Shown piece by piece: positions 14,634-23,300 of a DNA stretch of 40,459 bases. The translations under genes were made by a program, and so were the position numbers. This DNA comes from an uncultured Saprospiraceae bacterium (lineage in GTDB: Bacteria; Bacteroidota; Bacteroidia; Chitinophagales; Saprospiraceae), in contig CALMSP010000287.1 in NCBI GenBank assembly GCA_937872405.1, forward strand, positions 1 to 40,459. Reading direction: 5' to 3'. Numbering within the stretch: the first letter of the stretch is position 1; every line of letters begins with the position of its first letter. The notes beneath the pieces are model-generated. The model worked only from the letters and a program-made list of their open reading frames with translations, was not told the DNA's origin and ran no database searches.

Positions 14634-16145
14634 TCAACGCTCTAATGTGCTGTCTTTCAATAGAATGCGATTAATTTTGCCGGTATCGTTTTTGGGTAGT
14701 GCATCTAAAAATTCCACATATTTAGGCACTTTATAAGCAGCTAAATGTTGTCGGCAGTGCTGCTGCAAATCTTGGGTATTGCGCTGTGTGGTTCGGCATA
14801 CCACGAAGGCCTTACCAACTTCGCCCCATTTGGCATCAGGAACGCCAATAACAGCAGCTTCTGCCACATCAGGGTGAGAGAGGAGCACCCGCTCTACTTC
14901 AGCAGGATAAACATTTTCACCGCCGGAGATAAACATATTTTTAATGCGATCCACCACATACAAGTAGCCTTCATCATCCTGTCGCACCATATCGCCCGTA
15001 TAAAACCAACCGTCTTTTATAGCTTTTGCCGTAGCCTCCGGGTTGCGCCAGTAGCCTGAGGTGACCATCGGGCCGTGCAGCAGTAGTTCGCCGGGCAAGC
15101 CAGGCGGGAGGTCTTGTCCGTGCTCATCCACGATACGAATGTCCACATAAAAATTAGAGCGACCAATAGAGCCTTTTTTGCGGATAGCATCGCGCTGGTG
15201 CAGAGAGGTAAGATTCGGGCCCACCTCCGTCATGCCGTAACCTTGCCGAATAGGCACTTGCCGGGCATCCCATTTTTCAATCAAAGGAATGGGCATGGGT
15301 TCGCCGCCAACGATTATGTACAGCAAGTTTGGAAATTTTGCAACCTCGAATGCCGGCTCGTCTGCCATCATTTTGAGCATAGTAGGCACGCCCATGAACA
15401 ACGTAACACCCTCTTCCTGAAGGAGTTGGAGCACGGTGGGGGCCTCAAATTTTTTCATTAGACAAGTGTAGGCGCCATGATGCAAAAAGGGCGTGAGCAG
15501 TACATTCCAGCCGCCGGTATGAAAAGGTGGCATGCAGTTTACTGTGCGACTTTCTGAGTTGATAATCAGGCTCATAGCCGTGTTGATGCTATTCCAGAAG
15601 AGCATCTGATGGGTGTAAAGCGCGCCTTTGGGAAAACCAGTTGTACCGGACGTGTAGAGAATAAAAGCAGGATCGCTATCGGCTATGCTGTTATTTGTAA
15701 AGTGCTGATCTTCAGGAAGTAGGATGGTCGGATTGCAAAAAATGCGCAACGCTTCGAGCGCCCATGTCTGTTTGGTGTTTTGATAGGTAACAGATGGTTC
15801 TAATAGCTTACCGAATTTGTCTTCATGAATCACCAAAGCCGGTTCAGCATCTTGCAGCAGATAATCTATTTCTGGGCTACTGAGTCTATAATTAATTGGA
15901 ACCAATATGCAGCCAGTTTTTTGAGCAGCTACAAAAAGCAGGACATATTCCAAGCAATTTTCTGCCAATACAGCCACGCGATCGCCTCGCCGAATGCCAT
16001 ACGCATAGCTCAGTTGGTGCGCTAAGCGATTGCCTAAGCGATTCAGCACAGCGTAGGTAAAGGTACGTTGCGTTTCATACTCTTTCAACGCGATTTTGTC
16101 GGGGCTATACACTGCCCATTTTGCTGCCCAGTCATGGTGGCTCAT
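14634..16145 (-). CDS. AMP-forming acyl-CoA synthetase (fatty acid-CoA ligase family)
   Basis: A 503-residue ANL-superfamily enzyme that activates a carboxylic acid as acyl-AMP and passes it to CoA (or another thiol). The P-loop-like A3 motif is YTSGTTGFPKG (164-174). GYGMTEVGP supplies the acyl/adenine-binding A5 motif, GWFYTGDMVRQDDEGY the ribose-binding A7 motif, DRIKNMFISGGENVYPAEVE the hinge A8 motif, and PKNDTGKINR the C-terminal catalytic Lys. The length is normal for medium/long-chain fatty acyl-CoA ligases. No signal peptide or carrier domain is seen. It starts 36 bases after the stop of the KAS III-like gene on the same strand, so the two are probably one operon, and its product could supply the acyl thioester for that enzyme. 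The actual acid is unknown. Confidence 0.9.
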   Translation of the reverse strand: MSHHDWAAKWAVYSPDKIALKEYETQRTFTYAVLNRLGNRLAHQLSYAYGIRRGDRVAVLAENCLEYVLLFVAAQKTGCILVPINYRLSSPEIDYLLQDAEPALVIHEDKFGKLLEPSVTYQNTKQTWALEALRIFCNPTILLPEDQHFTNNSIADSDPAFILYTSGTTGFPKGALYTHQMLFWNSINTAMSLIINSESRTVNCMPPFHTGGWNVLLTPFLHHGAYTCLMKKFEAPTVLQLLQEEGVTLFMGVPTMLKMMADEPAFEVAKFPNLLYIIVGGEPMPIPLIEKWDARQVPIRQGYGMTEVGPNLTSLHQRDAIRKKGSIGRSNFYVDIRIVDEHGQDLPPGLPGELLLHGPMVTSGYWRNPEATAKAIKDGWFYTGDMVRQDDEGYLYVVDRIKNMFISGGENVYPAEVERVLLSHPDVAEAAVIGVPDAKWGEVGKAFVVCRTTQRNTQDLQQHCRQHLAAYKVPKYVEFLDALPKNDTGKINRILLKDSTLER

Positions 16146-16181
16146 CGTTTGTAGTGTTTCCCTATTGCTATGATATGTGGA

Positions 16182-17171
16182 TTACATTCTAAATGCTGCA
16201 CTTGCAAAAGCCAGCCCGCCCCCAGAACCAATTAGCATAATTAGGTCGCCAGATTTGATTTTGCCTTTTTCACGAGCATCGTGCAAGGCCATCGGAATGC
16301 ATGCTGAACCTGTGTAACCGTAATGATGCATAATGGTATGCGCTTTATGATGAGGCTGCCCCAATATATCCAATGTAGCACGAATACTATTAATATTAAT
16401 TTGTGTAATCAAAAAAAGGTTGACGTCATCTGGGGTTGCGCCAATGCGTGTACACAACTCCCGCGTCATATTTGACCACATATTCGGATTTAATTCGCTT
16501 GGAAACCTTTTTACGAATTGTAGTTGATGTTCGTGCCGCCGCAGTACGTCCTCGTTGCTTGGCTCATGCGTACCGCCTGCGTATATGCCCATCCAGTCGT
16601 GATACTGCCCCTGCGTAATGAGCTGACTTGCCAGAAAACCTTTATCTGATGCCGGTTCTGATTTTAAAATAACAGCGCCTGCACCGTCGGCAAAGAGCGT
16701 AACCGTTTTTTTATCCGTTTTATTCAAATGCTTGCTCATGGCATAAGCTCCGATCACCAACACATGCTGGTAGCGCTGGTCAGCTCGAATATACTTGGCG
16801 CCAATATCCAAGGCTGTCACAAAACCGGCGCAAGCAGTATTAACATCAAAAGTGCCTGCATTGGCAGCGCCTAATCGGTATTGTAATACAGAAGCCGTAG
16901 AAGGCGAAATAAACTCTGGGGTATCGGTCGCAATGATAATCAAATCAAGGTTTTCTGGGCTAAGTCCGGCGTTGGTCAGTGCTTGTCGGGCTGCATGTTC
17001 GCACAGGTCAGCAGTGCTTTCGTCGGGGGCACACCATCGGCGCTCATAAATCTCCACATTGGTACGCAACCAAGTATCTACATCTTCGCCCAACAGTTCA
17101 TTAAAATACGTATTTAGAAGAACCTGCGCGGGCGCGTATGCCCCGGAGGAAAGGATGATTGCGTTTTGCAT
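16182..17171 (-). CDS. KAS III-like (FabH/thiolase superfamily) enzyme with non-canonical catalytic residues
   Basis: A 329-residue protein with the FabH fold. The nucleophile is present in FDVNTACAGFVTALDIG (Cys114), and the N-terminal IIIATDTPEFISPSTASVLQ and C-terminal LIGSGGGLAFASAAFRM match KAS III. In ordinary FabH the His of the HQAN motif and the Asn of GNTSA complete the triad. Here these positions read TQIN (256-259) and GYTGSA (285-290), so both appear replaced; nearby histidines (His275, His279, His282, His283) might compensate. Members with such changes are known to act as acyltransferases or atypical condensing enzymes rather than as the housekeeping FabH. It is followed by an acyl-CoA ligase gene (36-base gap) and preceded by a TonB receptor gene with a strong hairpin between. 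The family is certain, the reaction is not. Confidence 0.85.
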   Translation of the reverse strand: MQNAIILSSGAYAPAQVLLNTYFNELLGEDVDTWLRTNVEIYERRWCAPDESTADLCEHAARQALTNAGLSPENLDLIIIATDTPEFISPSTASVLQYRLGAANAGTFDVNTACAGFVTALDIGAKYIRADQRYQHVLVIGAYAMSKHLNKTDKKTVTLFADGAGAVILKSEPASDKGFLASQLITQGQYHDWMGIYAGGTHEPSNEDVLRRHEHQLQFVKRFPSELNPNMWSNMTRELCTRIGATPDDVNLFLITQININSIRATLDILGQPHHKAHTIMHHYGYTGSACIPMALHDAREKGKIKSGDLIMLIGSGGGLAFASAAFRM

Positions 17172-17189
17172 ATTACTTTATTGTTGTGA

Positions 17190-17236
17190 CTGACGGGCTG
17201 AGCCAACCAATTTTATTGATGCGTCCAGCCCATCAG
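17190..17236 (-). terminator. Hairpin between the TonB receptor and KAS III-like genes
   Basis: In the minus-strand transcript, CTGATGGGCTG (17236-17226) pairs with CAGCCCGTCAG (17200-17190) over 11 positions, with one U-G wobble and a 25-base loop. It starts about 20 bases after the TonB receptor stop and ends about 18 bases before the KAS III-like ATG. There is no T-run after it, so it may be an mRNA-stabilising or attenuating hairpin rather than a classical terminator. Another CTGATGGG copy lies just upstream (about 17243-17250) and could compete for pairing. Confidence 0.4.
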
Positions 17237-17254
17237 TTTATCCACCCATCAGAA

Positions 17255-19765
17255 TCACTTCTTTCCACCAATGGCTGGCAGATTGACTTTCAACTCTACA
17301 GAATAGAGCGGTTGTATGGCCGGTGAACCTACAAATTCGCGCACTTCTTGATTGAGCACGTTTACTACTTGCCCGGACAGCGTGAACGTATCGTTGAAGC
17401 GATAGCCTACGCCCAAATCAAGGTTGAAGAAGCCTCCCAGTGGGCCATAGTTGAAGGAAGTGCCCACGCGACGGTTTTCACGCACTGGCGAGCCGCCATA
17501 AATCAAATCAAGATTCTCTGCTGCCGATACATTGATACCGGAGAAGAAGTCGTAGGCTTGCACCCAGCGCCCAAATAAATTGACAAAGAATTTCTTGTCC
17601 GAATAGTTCAAACCAACGCCCAGCTTGTTTGCGGGGGTGTTGATCGGGAGGTCACTTTGATCTACTTTGCCATTGCGGTTGCCATCGTTTGCCAAATCAT
17701 TTTCATCTAAATCAAAGCCAAACCAAGAATAATTCAGCGTACCAATGAGTTTGTTGGAAAACGCATAATTCAACGATGCATCGAAACCATACGTATTCAC
17801 ATTACCGAAATTGACATACGTTAGCACAGCGGCAGCACCAGTTGCTGGCGTACCTGGCACTACTGCCGACATAGATTCACTGCCTCGCTGGGTCACAGTG
17901 CGCCCATTGGTAGCTATGTTAATCGCTGGGCTGAGGAAATCTTGCGAAATGTTGTAATAAGCGTTGGCATCAATGAATAATTTTTTACCGAACGATCCCT
18001 TATAGCCCACTTCCACGGTTTGAATCGTTTCTACCCGTAGTGCATCTACTTTGCTACCGTCGGATAGGGTAAACCCTTGGCTATTGCCCAACAATAAACC
18101 TCCAAAAATATTGGCTTCGAGGTTTAAGATAGTTGGCGCAGCAATACCTTTACCATACGTGACGCGGAATGTACCAGCATCGGTGATGTACAACAGAGCG
18201 GCTTTCGGAATGAAGTTGAAGCCATACAAGTCGTGATTATCGGCGCGAGCAGCCACCACTGCCTTGAAATGTTCGCCAAAGCGACGTTCTACCTGCAAAT
18301 AACCGCCTATCTGATCAATTTGAATATCTTCTCCTTTGTCCAAGAGGTAGGTACCGTTGCTATTTGCCAGATCGCGCTGGAATTGTGCACCTACTACATA
18401 GCTAAAACCAGCGATTTCATTGTTGTATTGCACTTCGCCATTCAAGCGCCGCGAATCATCTTGGAATAATGCACCCCGATTGAGCGCAAAACCGCCACCT
18501 GGCAGGGCTGGATTGGGCACCCAGAATTCCCCCAGCGAGCGGCGCCGCGCTTCGTCCTCGGAGAAACCTGCATTTTTGAAGGAGTGATAATTCAAGGTGC
18601 GGCGGTTCATCGCAAAAGTTGATTCGGTACTACTCCAAGTTTGATATACTTGCGCGAAAAAGCGCGGCGACACATAGCGTAGTTGCAAAATATTCACACG
18701 CCAGTCACGTATTTGGTTGCGCCCCGCATTGGTATTACCGATGTTGTTGCTATTGCTCGTGCCGTAGGTCAGTATGAAGTCGGACTTATTGTTGGGGCTA
18801 AAGTACAAAGCGGCTTCCCCGCGAAGCGAATTGAATTTGCGATCAAGCAGGTATTCTTGGTAAGCAGCCACTTGTATGCCACCGGGGATCGCTACTAAAT
18901 ACACGGTATCTGTATATTCAAACTCCTCGCCTTGTGTGTATTCACCACTTATTTTGAACGAAAACTTATCGCTCAGGCGTGTTGCATGACGCAGACGCCC
19001 CGTGAATACGCTCTGATTGCCAGCGCCTAATGCAATGGTGGTGCCCTGCGAGGTACGAGGATCTTTGGTGATTGTATTGATCAAACCATTGTGTGCATTG
19101 GGTCCGTAAAGGGCCGAAGAAGGACCTAAAATGACCTCAATGCGTTCAATGTCTTCTTTTACGGTGGTACTCAGTGCGCCCAATGGCAAGCCAGTAGCAA
19201 TAAGTGAGGAGAAACGATTGTCGTTTATTTGCAAATTTTTAGGATTGAAGGCGCTATTAAAACCGCGCGCATTCACACCGATGCCCAGTACACCAGAACG
19301 CACATAATCCAAGCCGCGCTGGCGGCCTAACAGTTCTGCTACGTTGAATGAGGGCAACTCAGAAATGGCTTTAGCGCCAATCACCGAAATGGTAGCAGGC
19401 GCATTGGTCAGTTTTTCCGCTTTCCGCGAAGCTGACACGACCACTTCCTGCCCCAAAATGTTAATGGTTTCGAGTGCAAAATTTACCTCCGTGTTGCCCC
19501 CTGCACTCACGCTTACCGTGCGTGTAAGGGTAGCATAACCGACGTAAGAGATGATAAGTGTTTGATTTCCAGCACTTAACGAAACGGAATAATTACCATT
19601 CACATCACTTAGGGTACCAGAGGAAGTACCGTCAATAATTACGTTGGCGCCAATGAGTGGTTCGCCCGTAGCGGCATCCGTGATTTTGCCTGACACTGTT
19701 CCGCGCTGCGCCCAAGACACCAGCACGAAAAGAGAAAAAACCAGGAGTGTAACAACTTTTTTCAT
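17255..19765 (-). CDS. TonB-dependent outer-membrane receptor
   Basis: An 836-residue outer-membrane transporter. Residues 1-19 are a signal peptide (cleavage near SWA-Q). Residues about 22-108 form a carboxypeptidase-regulatory-like beta domain (GTVSGKITDAATGEPLIGAN, then LIISYVGYAT), typical of Bacteroidota receptors. The plug follows (VVVSASRKAEKLTNAPATIS, LLGRQRGLDYVRSG, DIERIEVILGPSSALYGPNA at about 210-229), and the remainder is a 22-strand barrel ending in VELKVNLPAIGGKK. It takes up an unknown ligand using energy from TonB. No SusD-like gene is adjacent, so a SusCD glycan pair is unlikely, and a siderophore, cofactor or other small ligand is more plausible. It probably has its own promoter in the 345-base region before it, which contains an inverted repeat 29-72 bases upstream of the ATG. 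Confidence 0.94.
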   Translation of the reverse strand: MKKVVTLLVFSLFVLVSWAQRGTVSGKITDAATGEPLIGANVIIDGTSSGTLSDVNGNYSVSLSAGNQTLIISYVGYATLTRTVSVSAGGNTEVNFALETINILGQEVVVSASRKAEKLTNAPATISVIGAKAISELPSFNVAELLGRQRGLDYVRSGVLGIGVNARGFNSAFNPKNLQINDNRFSSLIATGLPLGALSTTVKEDIERIEVILGPSSALYGPNAHNGLINTITKDPRTSQGTTIALGAGNQSVFTGRLRHATRLSDKFSFKISGEYTQGEEFEYTDTVYLVAIPGGIQVAAYQEYLLDRKFNSLRGEAALYFSPNNKSDFILTYGTSNSNNIGNTNAGRNQIRDWRVNILQLRYVSPRFFAQVYQTWSSTESTFAMNRRTLNYHSFKNAGFSEDEARRRSLGEFWVPNPALPGGGFALNRGALFQDDSRRLNGEVQYNNEIAGFSYVVGAQFQRDLANSNGTYLLDKGEDIQIDQIGGYLQVERRFGEHFKAVVAARADNHDLYGFNFIPKAALLYITDAGTFRVTYGKGIAAPTILNLEANIFGGLLLGNSQGFTLSDGSKVDALRVETIQTVEVGYKGSFGKKLFIDANAYYNISQDFLSPAINIATNGRTVTQRGSESMSAVVPGTPATGAAAVLTYVNFGNVNTYGFDASLNYAFSNKLIGTLNYSWFGFDLDENDLANDGNRNGKVDQSDLPINTPANKLGVGLNYSDKKFFVNLFGRWVQAYDFFSGINVSAAENLDLIYGGSPVRENRRVGTSFNYGPLGGFFNLDLGVGYRFNDTFTLSGQVVNVLNQEVREFVGSPAIQPLYSVELKVNLPAIGGKK

Positions 19766-19793
19766 AATTTTGATTTTTTAATTGGAATAATTG

Positions 19794-19837
19794 GCTGCTC
19801 TGATTAGGGTTAAAGAAATTAAATCCGTTGGAGCAGC
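19794..19837. promoter_or_regulatory. Inverted repeat in the TonB receptor leader
   Basis: GCTGCTC (19794-19800) and GAGCAGC (19831-19837) are perfect 7-bp arms around a 30-base loop, in which GATT (19802-19805) and AATC (19822-19825) can extend the pairing. Eight T follow on the plus strand, giving a terminator-like look in that direction, but no plus-strand gene ends here. On the minus strand it lies 29-72 bases before the receptor ATG, where a leader structure could affect expression. Confidence 0.35.
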
Positions 19838-20058
19838 TTTTTTTTAGTTTTATATTCTGCGATGATAAAAGTACGCAATGCCTTATGTTGCTAAATGGCT
19901 TTCCATTAAAAAAAATACCTTGACCTATTTTAGATTGTGCCGTTCCTGTTTTCTAAAAGGTTGATAATCAGATTTTTGAATAAAGGTTGACCAACTCTTT
20001 ATTCTGCCGTTGATTCGGTCGTTTAATTGTAAAAAATGAGAAGCATAGTAGAAATCAC

Positions 20059-20089
20059 TTGGAGATGTGGCTGGGACGGATTATTTTTG
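20059..20089 (+). promoter_or_regulatory. Candidate Bacteroidota-type promoter for the 49-residue Cys/Lys protein
   Basis: TTG (20059-20061), 20 bases of spacer, then TATTTTTG (20082-20089), an exact match to TAnnTTTG. The expected transcription start is near 20096, about 15 bases before the ATG at 20111. Box sequence, spacing and distance to the start codon all fit, which makes this the best promoter candidate in the window. Confidence 0.5.
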
Positions 20090-20110
20090 CAATATTAATT
20101 TAGACTTAAT

Positions 20111-20260
20111 ATGAATAAAAAAGCCACTGCACACGAATTTGAACCAACAGGCATTTGTCTGCCTTTTCCGCTCCCGATAGCACAGGCTAAAAAAGACAAG
20201 AAAAAATGTTGCAAAAAGCATAAAAAAGGGAAACGTTGTAAAAACTGCCCAGAACGCTGA
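20111..20260 (+). CDS. Small Cys/Lys-rich protein, 49 residues
   Basis: ATG at 20111, stop TGA at 20258-20260. The product has an uncharged N-terminal part (HEFEPTGICLPFPLPIAQA) followed by a very basic tail with the pattern KKKCCKKHKKGKRCKNCPER. Cys33, Cys34, His37, Cys43 and Cys46 (a CC-X8-C-X2-C arrangement) look like a small metal-binding knuckle, and the Lys/Arg density suggests contact with nucleic acid or with acidic surfaces. From memory, small Bacteroidota proteins with a similar CCKK-KKGK-C-x2-CP tail occur, but I cannot name a characterised one. The coding call rests on the non-random pattern, the promoter-like boxes just upstream and the correctly placed stop. It is divergent from the TonB receptor and convergent with the giant repeat gene. 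A 64-residue frame opposite it is its antisense shadow. Confidence 0.6.
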   Translation: MNKKATAHEFEPTGICLPFPLPIAQAKKDKKKCCKKHKKGKRCKNCPER

Positions 20261-20342
20261 AGACTGACAATCCATTAACTATAATGAAAAAAAGAGGAAA
20301 AATTAGCGGGTTCTATTTACTTTTATGAATAACTAATGCCAC

Positions 20343-23300
20343 TTATTTCATTAAAGTTACATCACCTTTAAAAAAGCGCCGTTCGCCATTGATGTATTCA
20401 ATTTCAATGTGGTACACAAAAACAGCACTATTTTTGGCGACGCCTATGAGGTCTCCGTTCCAGCCATAGAGGGGGTCATTGGGAGGGAAGTCGGAATTAT
20501 GAAATACGCGATTGCCCCAGCGGTCAAAAATTTCTGCGGACACGACTCGCCTTACCGCTGGGCCACCAAAGATGACAAAGGTGTCATTAAAGCCATCATT
20601 ATTAGGTGAAAAGACATTAGGAATAAACACCCCGCCCCGAAAATCCACAAATATCCGTACTTGGTCGGTAGCAGTGCAGCCAAGATTATTTTGTATGGCA
20701 ATCGTGTAGGAGGATGTGCGCAAGGGCGACACCCAAGGATTCCAGCAGTCTGCGCAAATGGTAGTATCCAGGTCGCTTTTCCATTCTATATTGATAATGT
20801 CTTGGCGCGGAGCGTTGGATTTAGGCTCCAAAAGTACGCTTTCGCCCAGCTTAATGTATTTATCTTCCCCCAGTTCGACAGTGAGTTTTACACCATCTTT
20901 TAGGCTAAGGAGCGTTTCGTAAGTGCAACCCTCAATGTCTTCTACAATCAGACGATACGGGCCCGCCTTTAGCCCATCGAAGCGTGGGGTTTGTGACAAT
21001 GTGCTTCCATTCAGACTAAAAAAGTAGGGTGCTGTACCACCAATGACATTATTGATACGAATCTGCCCGTCGAGATAACCAAAGCAAGATGGGTCGGCAG
21101 TTTGCACGTCAATATTCGTTGGGCGATTTGCTCCGTTATTCACCAGGACGGTGTCATAAGCGCTACAACCGTTATCCGTATTGAGCACTTGCAACACATA
21201 AGTGCCAGCTTGACCAACCGTAATGCTTGGATTGCTTGCATCGGACAGCACTACGCCAGTGCTTGTATTGCGCCATTGGTAGCGAAATACTGCGCCTTGG
21301 GAGGAACTACTGCCATTGAGTGTAACCGATTGGTTGATGCAGTCGAGTGCCCGGTCATTACCAGCATTAGCCGTTGGCGCTTGATTATCAAGTATTACCA
21401 GCACAGAATCGGTATTTGAGCAGCCATTGCTGGTGTTGTATATCTGTAGATAGTATATACCTGGCTGATCTACATCGGGCGTGAGGGTACTGGCACCACG
21501 CAGGATGCTCCCGGAGCTTGTTGTCCATGTATATTGCAAGGACTGGTTTGGTGTGGTGCTGCTGCCGTTGAGGCGTACCTGCTGAACAGTGCAAGTTAAT
21601 CTTTGGTTGGGGCCAGCATCTGCGGTCGGCAGATTGTAGTTGCCTTTTATTTCTATATTACCAATGCCAACGCAGCCGTACATAGTGTCGGTGATTTCAA
21701 AATAGTACAAGCCGGGCATCGTAGCATTATATTGCAAACCAGTAGCGCCATTAATCGGGCGACGGTTACTATCGTACCATTGATAGATGGTATTATTACT
21801 AATAGTAGAACCCGCAGTGCTAATCATTCGAGATGGAATGAGGCAGTCAAGATCGCCGGGTACACTTAGGTTGACCACTGGTTCATATACTCGATTAAAA
21901 ACCCTCACCATATCTGTATTGGAACGGCAACCGTAGCGGATATCTTCTACAATAAGTGTGTATAACCCTGGTTCGCGTATTTCTGGAAAGCGTTGATTCG
22001 CATTGGCTGCGGTGATGCCAGGCCCTTCCCAAAGGTAACGTATGTTGGCACCATTATCAGAGCCAGAGCCTCCGAGTCGTACAGCGGCGTTGCGGCAATC
22101 AATATCTTGGTCGGGGCCGCCGTCTGAAATAGGAATGGCAATTTCCTCAATTTGTATAGATGCGCTACTACGGCAGCCATTTTCATCTACGGCCGTGACA
22201 CTATAAACGCCAGGCTCCCCCGTTTTTAACGATTGGCGGCTGCTGCCGTCTGTCCATGAATAGCGCAAGAAACCCGCCGAAGCTGAAAGTTCTACCATCA
22301 GACCTTCGCAAAAAACCGTGTCGCCAGTTATAAAGACCTGATTTTCAGGAAATTGAATCACGTTAATTGTGTCACTATTTTGGCAGCCATGCTCATCCGT
22401 CACCAATGCAATGTAACGTCCTCCTGTTTGAATATTGATTTCATTGGTAGTAGCGCCATTCGACCATAGAATGCTACTAAACTGACCGACCGCGTTCAGC
22501 GTGGCAGTGGTGCGTGGGCAAATCCGATCGAGGCCATTAACGACTACCGTAGGCAATTGCCGATAAGCAATAGTTACGCTGGATGTATTGCTACAGCCAT
22601 TGGAATCCGTGACTTCCACTTCATACACACCTGCTTCTATGGCAATAATATGTTGTGTGTTAGCGCCTGTATTCCAGCGATATGCGGAAAATGTTTCCGT
22701 CGTACGCAATGGCGTAGCATTGCCAGTGCAAGGAGTGGTGTTGCCTTCAATTTGAGGATTGGGCAATGAATTTTCGATTACTTCTATGGCTCTACTTGCC
22801 TGGCAACCATTGCTATCGGTGATAGTGACCTCGTACATACCACCCTGGCTGACACTTCGGGTAGCACCTGTAGCTCCATCCGACCAGGTGTAATGAATGA
22901 ACATATCAGGCAAGCGAATGAGGGTATCTTGCCCGCTGCAAATTTTAATAGGTTGATAATCAGGTATTTGGGGCGATTGAAAAGCCAAAACGGTTAATGC
23001 ATTTTGCCCTGTGCAGCCATTAGCGTCGGTAATTGTCACGCTGTAAGAACCAGATTCAAATACTTGAATAGTTGGCGTCGTGGCACCATTTGACCACCTA
23101 TAAGTCGTAGCTAACACATTCACAGCAAGCTCAGTGCCAGCATCAGGACAAAAATTGGGGTCACCAATTACCGATATATTCAAGGGCGGTAGCACTTGTA
23201 AGTTGATACTGCTTGTGCCGGTGCAGCCTTGTTCATTGGTTACCGTGACGCTATAATTGCCAGGAGTACGCACCTCTATGCTGTTGCTTGATGCGCCATT

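Larger units (their letters stand above)
19766..20110. other. Intergenic region between divergent TonB receptor and small Cys/Lys gene
   Basis: These 345 bases hold no open frame I can support. They contain an inverted repeat in the TonB receptor leader (19794-19837) and a promoter-like pair of boxes for the small plus-strand gene (20059-20089). Between about 19846 and 20058 I see nothing beyond AT-rich sequence. Confidence 0.5.

Noticed and set aside
20081..20275. A 64-residue minus-strand open frame
   Set aside because: It is antisense to the 49-residue Cys/Lys gene, has a Phe-rich random composition caused by the Lys codons opposite, and has no promoter or family match.
20284..20328. ATG followed by 14 codons (MKKRGKISGFYLLL) resembling a signal-peptide start
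   Set aside because: It stops immediately after 14 residues, lies just before a convergent gene and has no continuation in other frames, so it is probably chance.
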